From: an uncultured Phycisphaerales bacterium | GTDB taxonomy: Bacteria > Planctomycetota > Phycisphaerae > Phycisphaerales > UBA1924 | Reading direction: 5' to 3' | Assembly: GCA_937871915.1 (NCBI GenBank) | Contig: CALMPG010000074.1 | Location: 1-44,892, forward strand | DNA: 44,892 bases | In this document: piece after piece, positions 1 to 7,832 of the stretch | How positions within the stretch are numbered: the stretch's first letter is position 1 | How the letters are laid out: every line of letters starts with the position of its first letter | The notes under the pieces: model-generated | The model's input: the letters and a program-made list of their open reading frames with translations, nothing else | Database searches by the model: none | Told to the model about the DNA's origin: nothing | Program-made: the position numbers and the translations under genes

Positions 1-1179
1 CTCGCGGATCTCGCCGACGACGGTGCCGAGCTTGCTGGAGGAGACCACGGCGGGGGTGAACTGCGTGGCGTGGCGGAGGAGATACTTGCGGCCGACGTCG
101 AGTTTGGTCTGGCTCATCCAGACGAGCGTGGCGGAGAACTCGCGGATGGTGGGGGGGATGTCGCCCCCCCCATTCTCGCGGACGAGCATCTCGCCGCGCC
201 CGATGTCGATGTCGTCGGTGAGGGTGATCGTGACGGACTGGGGCGGTCGGCACTCGGTGAGTTGGCGGTCGTGCAGATGGATCGACTCAATCACCGAGGA
301 CTTGCCGGTGGAGGCCGCGACAACGCGATCGCCGACTTTGAAGACGCCTGAGGCGACCTGGCCCGCGTAGCCGCGGAAGTCGTGGCCGTCGGCGGCCTTG
401 GTGCGCGGGCGGATGACGTACTGAACGGGGAAGCGCGAGGGGCCGTCGGGGTCGAGGAAGTGCGTGGGGGCGGCCTCGAGGAGTTCGAGGAGGGCGGGGC
501 CGGTGTACCACGGCGCGGCCGCGGAGCGGGTGACGATGTTGTCGCCGTTGAGGGCGGAGACGGGGACGTAGACGACGTTGGCGCCGCCGGCGGCGAGGAG
601 TTCGGGGCGGATGTGCTCGAAGGCCTCGCGGACGGCGGCGAAGGCGGACTCGGACCAGTTGACGAGGTCCATCTTGTTCACGGCGACGATGAGCGTGCGG
701 ATGCCCAGGAGCGCGGCGAGGACGGCGTGGCGGTGGGTCTGCTCTTGAACTCCGTGGCGGACGTCCACGAGGATCACGGTGGCGTCGGCGTTGCTGGCGC
801 CGGTGACCATGTTGCGGGTGTACTGGGCGTGGCCGGGGGAGTCGATGAGGATGAAGCGGCGATTGGCGGTGGTGAAATAGCGGTAGGCGACGTCGATGGT
901 GATGCCCTGCTCGCGCTCCCAGCGGAGGCCGTCGGTGAGGAGGGAGAGGTCGATCTGCTGCTCGCCGCGGCGCTTGGAGGCTTTCTCGATGGCGTCGATC
1001 TGGTCGGCGAAGAGGGCGCGGGAGTCGAAGAGGAGGCGGCCGATGAGCGTGGACTTGCCGTCGTCCACGGAGCCGCAGGTGAGGAGGCGCAGGAGTTGCG
1101 GGGCGCGGCGGGGGGGGAGCGCGGCGGCGCTGGCGTCGAGACGGACGACCTCGCGGGGGGTGGCGGTGCCGGTGGGCAT
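1..1179 (-). CDS. cysN: Sulfate adenylyltransferase large subunit CysN (partial, C-terminus off the left edge)
   Basis: GTPase subunit of ATP sulfurylase, which with CysD makes adenosine 5'-phosphosulfate from sulfate and ATP in the cytoplasm. The 393 visible codons show a translation-factor-type GTPase: G1 loop GSVDDGKST at about residues 36-44, a DSPGH motif (DTPGH variant), NKMD, then the first beta-barrel domain. The ATG at 1177-1179 directly abuts the cysD stop at 1180-1182, so the two genes are coupled. The reading frame is still open at base 1, so it cannot be seen whether an APS kinase (CysC) domain is fused at the C-terminus. The family call is secure. Confidence 0.95.
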   Translation of the reverse strand, partial: MPTGTATPREVVRLDASAAALPPRRAPQLLRLLTCGSVDDGKSTLIGRLLFDSRALFADQIDAIEKASKRRGEQQIDLSLLTDGLRWEREQGITIDVAYRYFTTANRRFILIDSPGHAQYTRNMVTGASNADATVILVDVRHGVQEQTHRHAVLAALLGIRTLIVAVNKMDLVNWSESAFAAVREAFEHIRPELLAAGGANVVYVPVSALNGDNIVTRSAAAPWYTGPALLELLEAAPTHFLDPDGPSRFPVQYVIRPRTKAADGHDFRGYAGQVASGVFKVGDRVVAASTGKSSVIESIHLHDRQLTECRPPQSVTITLTDDIDIGRGEMLVRENGGGDIPPTIREFSATLVWMSQTKLDVGRKYLLRHATQFTPAVVSSSKLGTVVGEIRE

Positions 1180-2145
1180 TTAGAAGTAGCCCTCCCGCTT
1201 GCGGTCTTCCATGGCGGTTTCGGAGTGGGTGTCGTCGATGCGGCCGCCGCGCTCGCTGGTGGTGGCGGCGGAGATTTCGGCGACGATGTCGTCGATGGTG
1301 AGGGCCTCGGATTCGACGGCGGCGGAGCAGGTCATATCGCCGACGGTGCGGAAGCGGACGCGCTTGGTCTGGGGCTTGTCGGTCGGGAGCGGAGGGATGC
1401 ACCAGGCGGTGGGGACGAGTTTGCCGTTTCGCGTGATGACCTCGCGCTCGTGGGAGAAGTAGAGGGAGGGGATGGCGATGTTCTCGCGGGCGATGTATTG
1501 CCAGACGTCGAGTTCGGTCCAGTTGGAGAGGGGGAAGACGCGCATGTGCTCGCCGCGCTTGAGTTTGGTGTTGTAAAGGTTCCAGAGCTCGGGGCGCTGG
1601 CGGCGCGGGTCCCAGCGGCCGAAGTCGTCGCGGATGGAGAAGAGGCGTTCCTTGGCTCGGGCTTTTTCTTCGTCGCGGCGGGCTCCGCCGATGAGGCAGT
1701 CGATCTGGAGATCGTGGACGGCTTCGAGGAGGGTGGGGATCTGGGCCCGGTTGCGGGAGGGCATGCCCCCCCTCCCGCCGCCGTCTTCGCTCGCGCGGCC
1801 GGCGTCGATGAGGTCCTGCACGGTGCGGACGATGAGGCGCTCGCCGATGGAGGCGGCGAGGTCGTCGCGGAAGGCGAGGGCCTCGGGGAAGTTGTGGCCG
1901 GTGTCGATGTGGAGGAGGGGGAAGGGGAAGGGGCCGGGGCGGAAGGCTTTTTCCGCGAGGCGGACCATGACGATGGAGTCCTTGCCGCCGGAGAACATGA
2001 GGGCGGGGTGCTGGAACTCGGCGCCGACCTCGCGGAGGATGGCGATGGCCTCGGCCTCGAGGGCGTCGAGGAATGGGCACGTATCGCGGGTGGAAGGGGG
2101 GGAGGGGGGGGTGGCGACCGGGGATGGCGCGTTGGTGGTGCTCAT
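1180..2145 (-). CDS. cysD: Sulfate adenylyltransferase small subunit CysD
   Basis: Catalytic subunit of ATP sulfurylase, acting with CysN in sulfate activation. The protein has 321 residues, close to the usual 300-310. It has a PAPS-reductase-like fold with the pyrophosphate loop SGGKDS at residues 52-57, the segment LHIDTGHNFPEA, and the typical C-terminal run ending RKREGYF. The N-terminus carries about 20 extra Pro/Ser/Thr-rich residues. The stop codon abuts the cysN start, giving a cysDN operon on the minus strand. Only 19 bases separate it from the end of the upstream oxidoreductase gene, so all four minus-strand genes from 4095 down may share one transcript. Confidence 0.96.
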   Translation of the reverse strand: MSTTNAPSPVATPPSPPSTRDTCPFLDALEAEAIAILREVGAEFQHPALMFSGGKDSIVMVRLAEKAFRPGPFPFPLLHIDTGHNFPEALAFRDDLAASIGERLIVRTVQDLIDAGRASEDGGGRGGMPSRNRAQIPTLLEAVHDLQIDCLIGGARRDEEKARAKERLFSIRDDFGRWDPRRQRPELWNLYNTKLKRGEHMRVFPLSNWTELDVWQYIARENIAIPSLYFSHEREVITRNGKLVPTAWCIPPLPTDKPQTKRVRFRTVGDMTCSAAVESEALTIDDIVAEISAATTSERGGRIDDTHSETAMEDRKREGYF

Positions 2146-2164
2146 GCGTTGGGGAACGCAGAGG

Positions 2165-3235
2165 TTATGCCGACGGGCGTGGCTGGCCTAGCGCAGAACC
2201 CACGGAAAGGCTGGCAAACTCGGCTTCGAGGAGGCGGGCGGTCTTCACGGCGTCGTCGATGGTGGCGGCCAGATTGGTCTCGCCGGAGCCGGAGGAGATG
2301 GCCTCGATGAAGGCGCGGACCTCGGCCTGGTAGCCGGTGAGCGAACCGACAGCCTCGGGGCCGATGGTGTCGGAGCGGCCCTCGCGGTGGAGGAGGAGCG
2401 GCGGGAGCGGGGCGGGGCGGGCGAGGTCGAAGTCGGCGGTGGCGTTCTCGAAGACGACGATGTAGCGCATGCGGAAGCCGAAGCCGGGTGAGCAGTTGGT
2501 CGCGCCCTGGGCGGCGACGTGGGGCGGGCCGCCCGGGTAGGTGTAGAGCGTGGTGAGGTGGTCGATGGTGCCGCTGCTGGCCACGTGGGCCGGCTCGCCG
2601 AAGCACCAGCGGATGAAGTCGGCGTCGTGGATGTGCAGGTCCCAGAGGGCGCCCCCGGTGCGGGCGGTGTCGCGGTAGAAATCGGTCCAGTCGGGGCGCG
2701 TGCCGAGGCGCTGGAAGGAGGCGCTGAGGACCTTGCCGTAGGTGTTCTCGCGGACGGCGCGGGCGAGCCAGGCCCACTCGGGCCAGAAGCGCATGACCAT
2801 GGCGGGCATGCAGAGTTTGCCGGTCTCTTTGGCGGCCGCGGCGAGGCGGGCGACCTCGGCGGAGGTGAGGGCGACGGGCTTCTCGACGAGGACGTGCTTG
2901 CCGGCGCGCAGGGCTGCGACGCCGAGATCGACGTGGGTGTCGGTGTAGGTGCAGATGCTCACGGCGTGGACGTTGGGATCGGTGAGCAGGTCGCGGGGGA
3001 GGACGTAGCCGCGCACGCGGGAGCGATCGAAGAGCGGCTCGGGGTTTGAGGACCCGAGGTTGCCGACGGTGGCGACGGCGCCCGAGAGACGCTCGGCGCT
3101 GCGATCGGCGACGGCGACGAGCCGGCAGGGGAGGCCCGCGGCGGCGGCGGCTTGGTACGCGCGGACGTGGGTGCAGCCCATGAAGCCGAGGCCGATGACG
3201 CCGATGCCGATGGTGTTGGTGGTCGGGTCGATCAC
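2165..3235 (-). CDS. Gfo/Idh/MocA family NAD(P)-dependent oxidoreductase
   Basis: Predicted cytoplasmic sugar or inositol dehydrogenase of 356 residues. The N-terminal Rossmann segment reads IGIGVIGLGFMG (glycine-rich loop about residues 10-20), followed by the family motif VLVEKPVAL. The C-terminal half holds the alpha/beta substrate domain, with WDLHIHDADFIRW as the likely catalytic helix. The start is a GTG at 3233-3235 that overlaps the stop of the upstream isomerase (GTGA), so translation is coupled. The open frame continues further upstream but only as antisense-like sequence over the isomerase. The pairing with a sugar phosphate isomerase suggests a sugar or cyclitol pathway; the substrate is not determinable. 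Confidence 0.9.
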   Translation of the reverse strand: MIDPTTNTIGIGVIGLGFMGCTHVRAYQAAAAAGLPCRLVAVADRSAERLSGAVATVGNLGSSNPEPLFDRSRVRGYVLPRDLLTDPNVHAVSICTYTDTHVDLGVAALRAGKHVLVEKPVALTSAEVARLAAAAKETGKLCMPAMVMRFWPEWAWLARAVRENTYGKVLSASFQRLGTRPDWTDFYRDTARTGGALWDLHIHDADFIRWCFGEPAHVASSGTIDHLTTLYTYPGGPPHVAAQGATNCSPGFGFRMRYIVVFENATADFDLARPAPLPPLLLHREGRSDTIGPEAVGSLTGYQAEVRAFIEAISSGSGETNLAATIDDAVKTARLLEAEFASLSVGSALGQPRPSA

Positions 3236-4095
3236 GCCGCGCCTCCGATGCGCTGCAGATGCGCGGAGGCGAGATCGCGTGCCTGGATGGCGTGCTGGAT
3301 GCGGGTGTCGCCGGCCTCGCACTCGACGATGAGGGGGACGCTGATGGCGCGAGCCTTGAGCGTGTCGAAGAAGGCGGACCAATCGACCGAGCCCTCGCCG
3401 GCGGGCTTCTCGGCGCCCCAGGTGCCGGGGGTGGCGGTCGGGCTGGCGTCCTTGATGTGGACCTGCACGATGCGGGGAGCGAGTGTTTGCAGCGCAGCGA
3501 CGGGATCGCCCATGTTGTAGAGGATCATGTTCGCGGGATCGAAGTTCACGCCCAGTTGGGGGCGGTCGATCTCGCTGAGGGCGTGCAGGAGGGTGTCGGC
3601 GGTCTCCTGACCGGTTTCGAGGCCGACGCGCAGGCCGTGGTCGTCGAAGATGTCGGCGAGGTGGCGGAGGCGGCGGATCATGGAATCGCGGGCGGGGCCT
3701 GGGTGGTGGGGGATGAACCCGGCGTGGAAGGTGATGAGATGGAGGCCGAGGCGGCGGGCGAGGCGGGCGATGGCGTGGGCCGCTCCGAGGTTTGCGCCCC
3801 ACGTGGCGTCGGGGCGGACGCCGCCGGTGCGGGCGATGGACTCGAGGGTGGAGTAGTCCTCGCCCTTGGTGGCCATCATGCCGCTGGCGAGAGCGACGCC
3901 GTCGAGGGCGTGGAGGGTCTCGATCTCGCCCCACCCGGGGCGGTTCTCGGCGATGGGGTTGAGGGCGAGTTGGACACGGGGAATCCCGAACTTGGCGATT
4001 CCCGCCGCGAGATCGGGGGCGGCCTTGGGGCGCAGGGACCACGAGCAGATGCCCAGGCGGGCGGCGGCCGCGGGATTGGCGTGGGCGTCGAACAT
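3232..4095 (-). CDS. Sugar phosphate isomerase/epimerase (xylose-isomerase-like TIM barrel)
   Basis: A 287-residue AP-endonuclease-2-type TIM barrel, the fold used by sugar epimerases and inosose dehydratases. Visible hallmarks are LGICSWSL near the N-terminus, LHLITFHAGFIP mid-protein, the metal-ligand segment GLETGQET, LGVNFDPANMI and VQVHIKDA, with a late VECEAG. No signal peptide is seen. The stop overlaps the GTG start of the Gfo/Idh/MocA gene, and the two probably handle the same intermediate. The next gene upstream (4235) is divergent and encodes a secreted ThuA-DUF1080 protein, another family tied to keto-sugar metabolism, so a shared 3-keto-sugar pathway is plausible but inferred. 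Confidence 0.88.
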   Translation of the reverse strand: MFDAHANPAAAARLGICSWSLRPKAAPDLAAGIAKFGIPRVQLALNPIAENRPGWGEIETLHALDGVALASGMMATKGEDYSTLESIARTGGVRPDATWGANLGAAHAIARLARRLGLHLITFHAGFIPHHPGPARDSMIRRLRHLADIFDDHGLRVGLETGQETADTLLHALSEIDRPQLGVNFDPANMILYNMGDPVAALQTLAPRIVQVHIKDASPTATPGTWGAEKPAGEGSVDWSAFFDTLKARAISVPLIVECEAGDTRIQHAIQARDLASAHLQRIGGAA

Positions 4096-4234
4096 GGGGC
4101 AACTCTACGGTCGGGGGGTCGGGATTGAACAGAACTCACGCGCCCCGGCGCGGGGGGGATTGTTGTTGCAGGATCGGGGCGCGGACATTACGCTGTGGGC
4201 GCCCGAGAGCCGTGGCCCGAAACCTGGAGACGCC

Positions 4235-5695
4235 ATGCTGAATCGCACGCTCGCCGCCCTTGCCGTGTCCGCCGCCGGGATCGCGCCCGCCGCCTTGGCG
4301 GCCGAGCCGATCCCGACCCTGCTCATCACCGGGCACAACAACCACAACTGGCCATACACATCGCGCGTGCACAAGGACACGCTGGAGGCGACGGGGATGT
4401 TCGCGGTGGACATCACCGAGGACCCGGGCGCGACGCTGGCGGACGCGGCGGGGCTGGCGAAGTACCGGCTGTTCGTCCTCGACTACAACGACTACCACGC
4501 GGCGAAGCGTTGGGGGGAGGGGGGCGCCGGCGGGGGCGCGGCGGAGAAGAACTTCGTGGACGCGGTGCGGGCCGGGACGGGCGTGGTGGCGATCCACTCG
4601 GCGAACAACGCGTTCAAGGGGTGGAGGGAATACGAGGAGATGCTGGGGCTGATGTGGCGCGAGGGGACCGGGCACGGGCCGTTCCACGAGTTCAACGTGG
4701 AGATCGTGGACCGCGACCATCCGATCACCGGGGGGCTCGGCGACTTTGTGAACCATCCCGACGAGTTGTACCACCGGCTGGTGAACGTGCGAGGCGCGAG
4801 GCCGCACATCCTGATGCGGGCGGAGGATTCCAAGCAGGCGGGCGGCGCGGGGGGCGTGGAGCCGATGGCGTTCACGCTGGAGTACGGGAAGGCGCGGGTG
4901 TTCGCCACGCCGCTCGGGCACGTGTGGAAGGGCGACCTGAGGAGCAAGCGGAGCGTGGTGGACCCGCAGTTCCGCGCGCTGCTCTGTCGCGGGGCGGAGT
5001 GGGCGGCGACGGGGGCGGTGACGCTGCCGGCGACGTGGGGGGATACGAGGGTGCACAACGCCTTGTCGGCGGAGGAGCGGAAGGATGGATGGACGCTGCT
5101 CTTCGACGGATCGGAGGGCTCGGCGAAGTCCTCGTTCCGTGAATACCGGGGGAAGGAGTTTCCGTCCAAGGGGTGGGCGATACGCGATGGCGTGGTCATG
5201 CACGCCAAGGGGGGAGAGGGGGGCGACCTGGTCAGCGTGGGCCAGTACGGCGACTTCGAGTTCGCGTGCGAGTGGAAGATCACCACGGGTGGAAACTCGG
5301 GGATCATGTACCGCGTGACGGAGGACCACGGCGCGCCGTACGAGACGGGCCCGGAGATGCAGATCCTCGACGACGAGGTGCACGCGGACAAGGCCCGGGG
5401 CAAGACGCGGGCCGGGGCCATGTACGACCTGTTCGCGTGCGCGGAGGATGTGTGCCGTCCGGCGGGGGAGTGGAACAGTGTGCGGATTCTGATCAAGGGA
5501 ACGCGCCACCGGTACTGGCTCAACGGCGTGAAGGTGGTGGACGTGGACTCGACGAGCCAGGAGTACAAGAGCGCGCTGGCCCAGAGCAAGTGGAAGACCG
5601 TGCCGGACTTCAACACACGGACGAGGGGGCACATCGACCTGCAGAACCACGGGGATGAAGTCTGGTTCCGGAACCTGAGGGTGCGCCCGCTCTAG
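4235..5695 (+). CDS. Secreted ThuA-domain and DUF1080 (3-keto-disaccharide hydrolase-like) protein
   Basis: A 486-residue exported protein. A Sec signal peptide covers about residues 1-22 (cleavage near ALA-AEP). A ThuA-like glutamine-amidotransferase-fold domain follows (about 25-260: LLITGHNNHNWPYT, VVAIHSANNAF, FHEFNVEIVDRDHPITGGL). A C-terminal DUF1080 lectin-like domain (about 285-486) starts WTLLFDGSEG and includes GNSGIMYRV, EMQILDDEVH and the closing IDLQNHGDEVWFRNLRV. DUF1080 proteins include hydrolases of 3-keto-glycosides, and this fusion is common in planctomycetes and Bacteroidetes. The ATG at 4235 gives the clean signal peptide; longer in-frame starts add only upstream sequence. 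It is divergent from the isomerase/oxidoreductase pair. Confidence 0.9.
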   Translation: MLNRTLAALAVSAAGIAPAALAAEPIPTLLITGHNNHNWPYTSRVHKDTLEATGMFAVDITEDPGATLADAAGLAKYRLFVLDYNDYHAAKRWGEGGAGGGAAEKNFVDAVRAGTGVVAIHSANNAFKGWREYEEMLGLMWREGTGHGPFHEFNVEIVDRDHPITGGLGDFVNHPDELYHRLVNVRGARPHILMRAEDSKQAGGAGGVEPMAFTLEYGKARVFATPLGHVWKGDLRSKRSVVDPQFRALLCRGAEWAATGAVTLPATWGDTRVHNALSAEERKDGWTLLFDGSEGSAKSSFREYRGKEFPSKGWAIRDGVVMHAKGGEGGDLVSVGQYGDFEFACEWKITTGGNSGIMYRVTEDHGAPYETGPEMQILDDEVHADKARGKTRAGAMYDLFACAEDVCRPAGEWNSVRILIKGTRHRYWLNGVKVVDVDSTSQEYKSALAQSKWKTVPDFNTRTRGHIDLQNHGDEVWFRNLRVRPL

Positions 5696-5700
5696 AGGGG

Positions 5701-7674
5701 TCAGGGCGAGGCACGCTGGGCCCACGCGACGCTCTCGGCGTTGCGTCCCGCGCTGGCGAGCATGGCCGCGCCGAGGTTGAGCAGGCCGGTGCGGGCGACG
5801 GGGCGGGCTTTGGCGGCCGCGTCGAGTTCCGCGAGGGCATCGTCGAGTTGGCCGGCGGCGAAGAGGAACCGGGCGTACTCGCCCCGAACCGTGGGGTCGT
5901 CGCGGGCGTCGGCCGCGGCGAGCGTGGCCTGGGCCAGCCCGTCGCCCGGGCGCCCGGTGGCGATGAGGACGCGGGCGAGGGTGATCCGCGCCCAGGCCTG
6001 GTGCGGGCGGGCCGCGATGGCGGACTCGCAGAGGGTTTCGGCGTCTTTGGCGCGGCCGTTCTGGGTCCAGAGGGCGCAGAGCAGGTCGCGGGTGCGCCAC
6101 CAATCGGCGTGCGACCGGGCGAGGCGCTCGAGCTCGCGGGCGGCTTCGTCGGTGCGTCCGGCCGAGAGGAGGAGTTGGCCGAGTTCCATCGCGGGTCGGT
6201 CCGCGCCGCGGCCCGAGTCGGCGAGCATGCGGAGCTCGTCGGTCGCGCGGTCTCGATCGCCGGCGACCAGAGAGAGCCACGCGACGCGGATGGAGGCCTC
6301 GGGCGTGATCGTCAGGCCGATGCCGCCGCGCGAGAGGGCGGAGCCGAGGCGGTACCAGCCCAGGGCGGTGCGTGCGGCGGCGACCTGATCGGACGGAAGC
6401 GGCGCCCCGCGGAAGGCGTCGTCGTAGGAGACGGTGACGGAGGTGTCCCAGGACCCGCCCCGCCAGATGGCGAACCTCACGACCGCCGAGTGGGCCAGCA
6501 GCGCGGTCGCCAGAGCGAACGCGCCCGCGAACACCCACCCCGAGCGGGTGATACGCCCGGCTCGCTTGATCTGCCAGCGGGCCAGGCGGGCGTCGGGGCG
6601 GCCGAGCATGCGCATCAGGACGAACACCATGAAGGCGCCGATGACCGCCAGCGAGGCGCCCATGAGCATGGGCACGAGGCCGTAGAGGCCGCGCAGAACG
6701 AAGAAGGTGCCGATGAAGGCGGCGGCGAGGACGGCCTCCTGCCAGAGAGTGGGGTCGGCCGCGTGCAGGGTCCGGCGTTTGGCCTTGGCGCGGGTGAAGA
6801 GGGCGGGGCGGGCCAGGCCGAGGGAGAGGGCGCCCTGCGGGCAGACGCTCACGCAGTCGAGGGAGCGCACGCAGTTGCGGTCGAGAACGGCGCCGTGGGT
6901 GTGGACTTCCTTGAGCACCTGCACACCGGCGGTGCAGGCGGCGGTGCAGAGGCCGCACTGGTCGCACTTGGATTGATCGACGACGACGCGGATGGGGGCG
7001 CACTGCTCGGCGGCGAGGAGGATGCCGCCGTACGGGCAGCCGTAGCGGCAGAGGCCGCGCGCGCCGAGGAAGTAGACGGTGGCGACCCCGCAGGTGAGCA
7101 GGAAGAACAGCCCGACCCAGAGGGACGGGAGCCCCTCCCAGAGGCGGTCGGCGGTCCAATCGGTGGACCATCCGGGGAACGGGGCGGCGGGGCCGACCCA
7201 GGCGGCGAGGGTCGGGGAGAGGGCGGCGGCGGATGGGGCGACCACTTCACGATGGGCGATGGGCCAGACGAACATGTAGAGGGCCAGGCCCACGGGGACG
7301 TAGCCGAGCACTCGCGACGTGAAGAGTCGAGGGCGGATGTTGAACTTCCGGAGGACCCAGGCGCACAGGTCCTGCAGCGCGCCCATGTGGCAGGCCCAGC
7401 CGCAGAGGAAGCGGCCCATGAGCGCGGTGGCGAGGATGGCGACGCCGAAGGCGATGAAGGCGGGATTGATCTCGCCGGACTCCAGCGTGCGGATGGAGTC
7501 CGAGAAGACGAAGCGACTCAGCGTCCGGCCCGTGATGGCCCAGTGGAGGATGTGGGCGGCGATGAGAACGTGCAGGGCGATGAGCGAGGCCACCCGCCAT
7601 CTGGCCATGCGGGAGGCGGGCTTCGGTCTGGGGCCGGGGGTTGCCCGGGGTTGGAGGACGGGAAGCGAGGGCAT
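5701..7674 (-). CDS. NosR/NapH/CcoG-like polyferredoxin membrane protein with TPR tail
   Basis: A 657-residue membrane iron-sulfur protein. About four membrane segments lie in the first half (near 28-48, 72-92, 120-142, 185-205), with the cysteine motifs FLCGWACHMG and GLCRYGCPYGG that mark the NapH/NosR/CcoG superfamily. Two ferredoxin-type clusters follow (C237, C240, C243, C247; then C268, C274, C278 and a partner). Three more membrane segments come next (about 325-415), then a TPR-like region from about 440 to the end. Such proteins pass electrons from quinol to periplasmic reductases. It may serve the nearby nos system, which lacks NosR and NosG/H here. I chose ATG 7674; an upstream ATG at 7719 is possible. 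Only 5 bases separate its stop from the convergent DUF1080 gene. Confidence 0.85.
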   Translation of the reverse strand: MPSLPVLQPRATPGPRPKPASRMARWRVASLIALHVLIAAHILHWAITGRTLSRFVFSDSIRTLESGEINPAFIAFGVAILATALMGRFLCGWACHMGALQDLCAWVLRKFNIRPRLFTSRVLGYVPVGLALYMFVWPIAHREVVAPSAAALSPTLAAWVGPAAPFPGWSTDWTADRLWEGLPSLWVGLFFLLTCGVATVYFLGARGLCRYGCPYGGILLAAEQCAPIRVVVDQSKCDQCGLCTAACTAGVQVLKEVHTHGAVLDRNCVRSLDCVSVCPQGALSLGLARPALFTRAKAKRRTLHAADPTLWQEAVLAAAFIGTFFVLRGLYGLVPMLMGASLAVIGAFMVFVLMRMLGRPDARLARWQIKRAGRITRSGWVFAGAFALATALLAHSAVVRFAIWRGGSWDTSVTVSYDDAFRGAPLPSDQVAAARTALGWYRLGSALSRGGIGLTITPEASIRVAWLSLVAGDRDRATDELRMLADSGRGADRPAMELGQLLLSAGRTDEAARELERLARSHADWWRTRDLLCALWTQNGRAKDAETLCESAIAARPHQAWARITLARVLIATGRPGDGLAQATLAAADARDDPTVRGEYARFLFAAGQLDDALAELDAAAKARPVARTGLLNLGAAMLASAGRNAESVAWAQRASP

Positions 7675-7760
7675 GGTGGGGCTTCGAGCGAGTTCGGGTC
7701 CGGAGAGGTCGGGGCGCATCAAACCGGGGCTGATCGGCTTGACCGGCACGAAACACGATG

Positions 7761-7794
7761 TATTGTCAATAAAGATATCACGATATCGACAATA
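7761..7794. promoter_or_regulatory. AT-rich palindromic operator-like site, divergent ferredoxin/cytochrome promoter region
   Basis: A 34-base patch in GC-rich DNA. Outer arms TATTGTC (7761-7767) and GACAATA (7788-7794) are inverted repeats. Inside are two GATATC units (7774-7779 and 7782-7787) separated by AC. The right half reads GATATC-GACAATA with no gap; the left half has six extra bases between its units. It lies between divergent genes starting at 7674 and 7833. It shares GATATC-NN-GATAT with the site before the nos operon. No convincing -35/-10 pair could be assigned. Confidence 0.65.
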
Positions 7795-7832
7795 GACCAG
7801 TGCGGGCCGGATTTGTCCGCTTCGGAGCAACC

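Noticed and set aside
382..2310. Long plus-strand frame of over 600 codons opposite cysN and cysD
   Set aside because: Gly/Ala/Val/Asp-rich shadow of two clearly recognised minus-strand genes; no motif of its own.
3259..4128. Plus-strand frame opposite the sugar phosphate isomerase
   Set aside because: Shadow of a clear TIM-barrel gene; no family resemblance.
7761..7794. Assigning -35/-10 promoters to the AT-rich palindrome on either strand
   Set aside because: TTGTCA and perfect TTGACA-like hexamers occur, but no -10 lies at proper spacing, so only an operator-like site is claimed.
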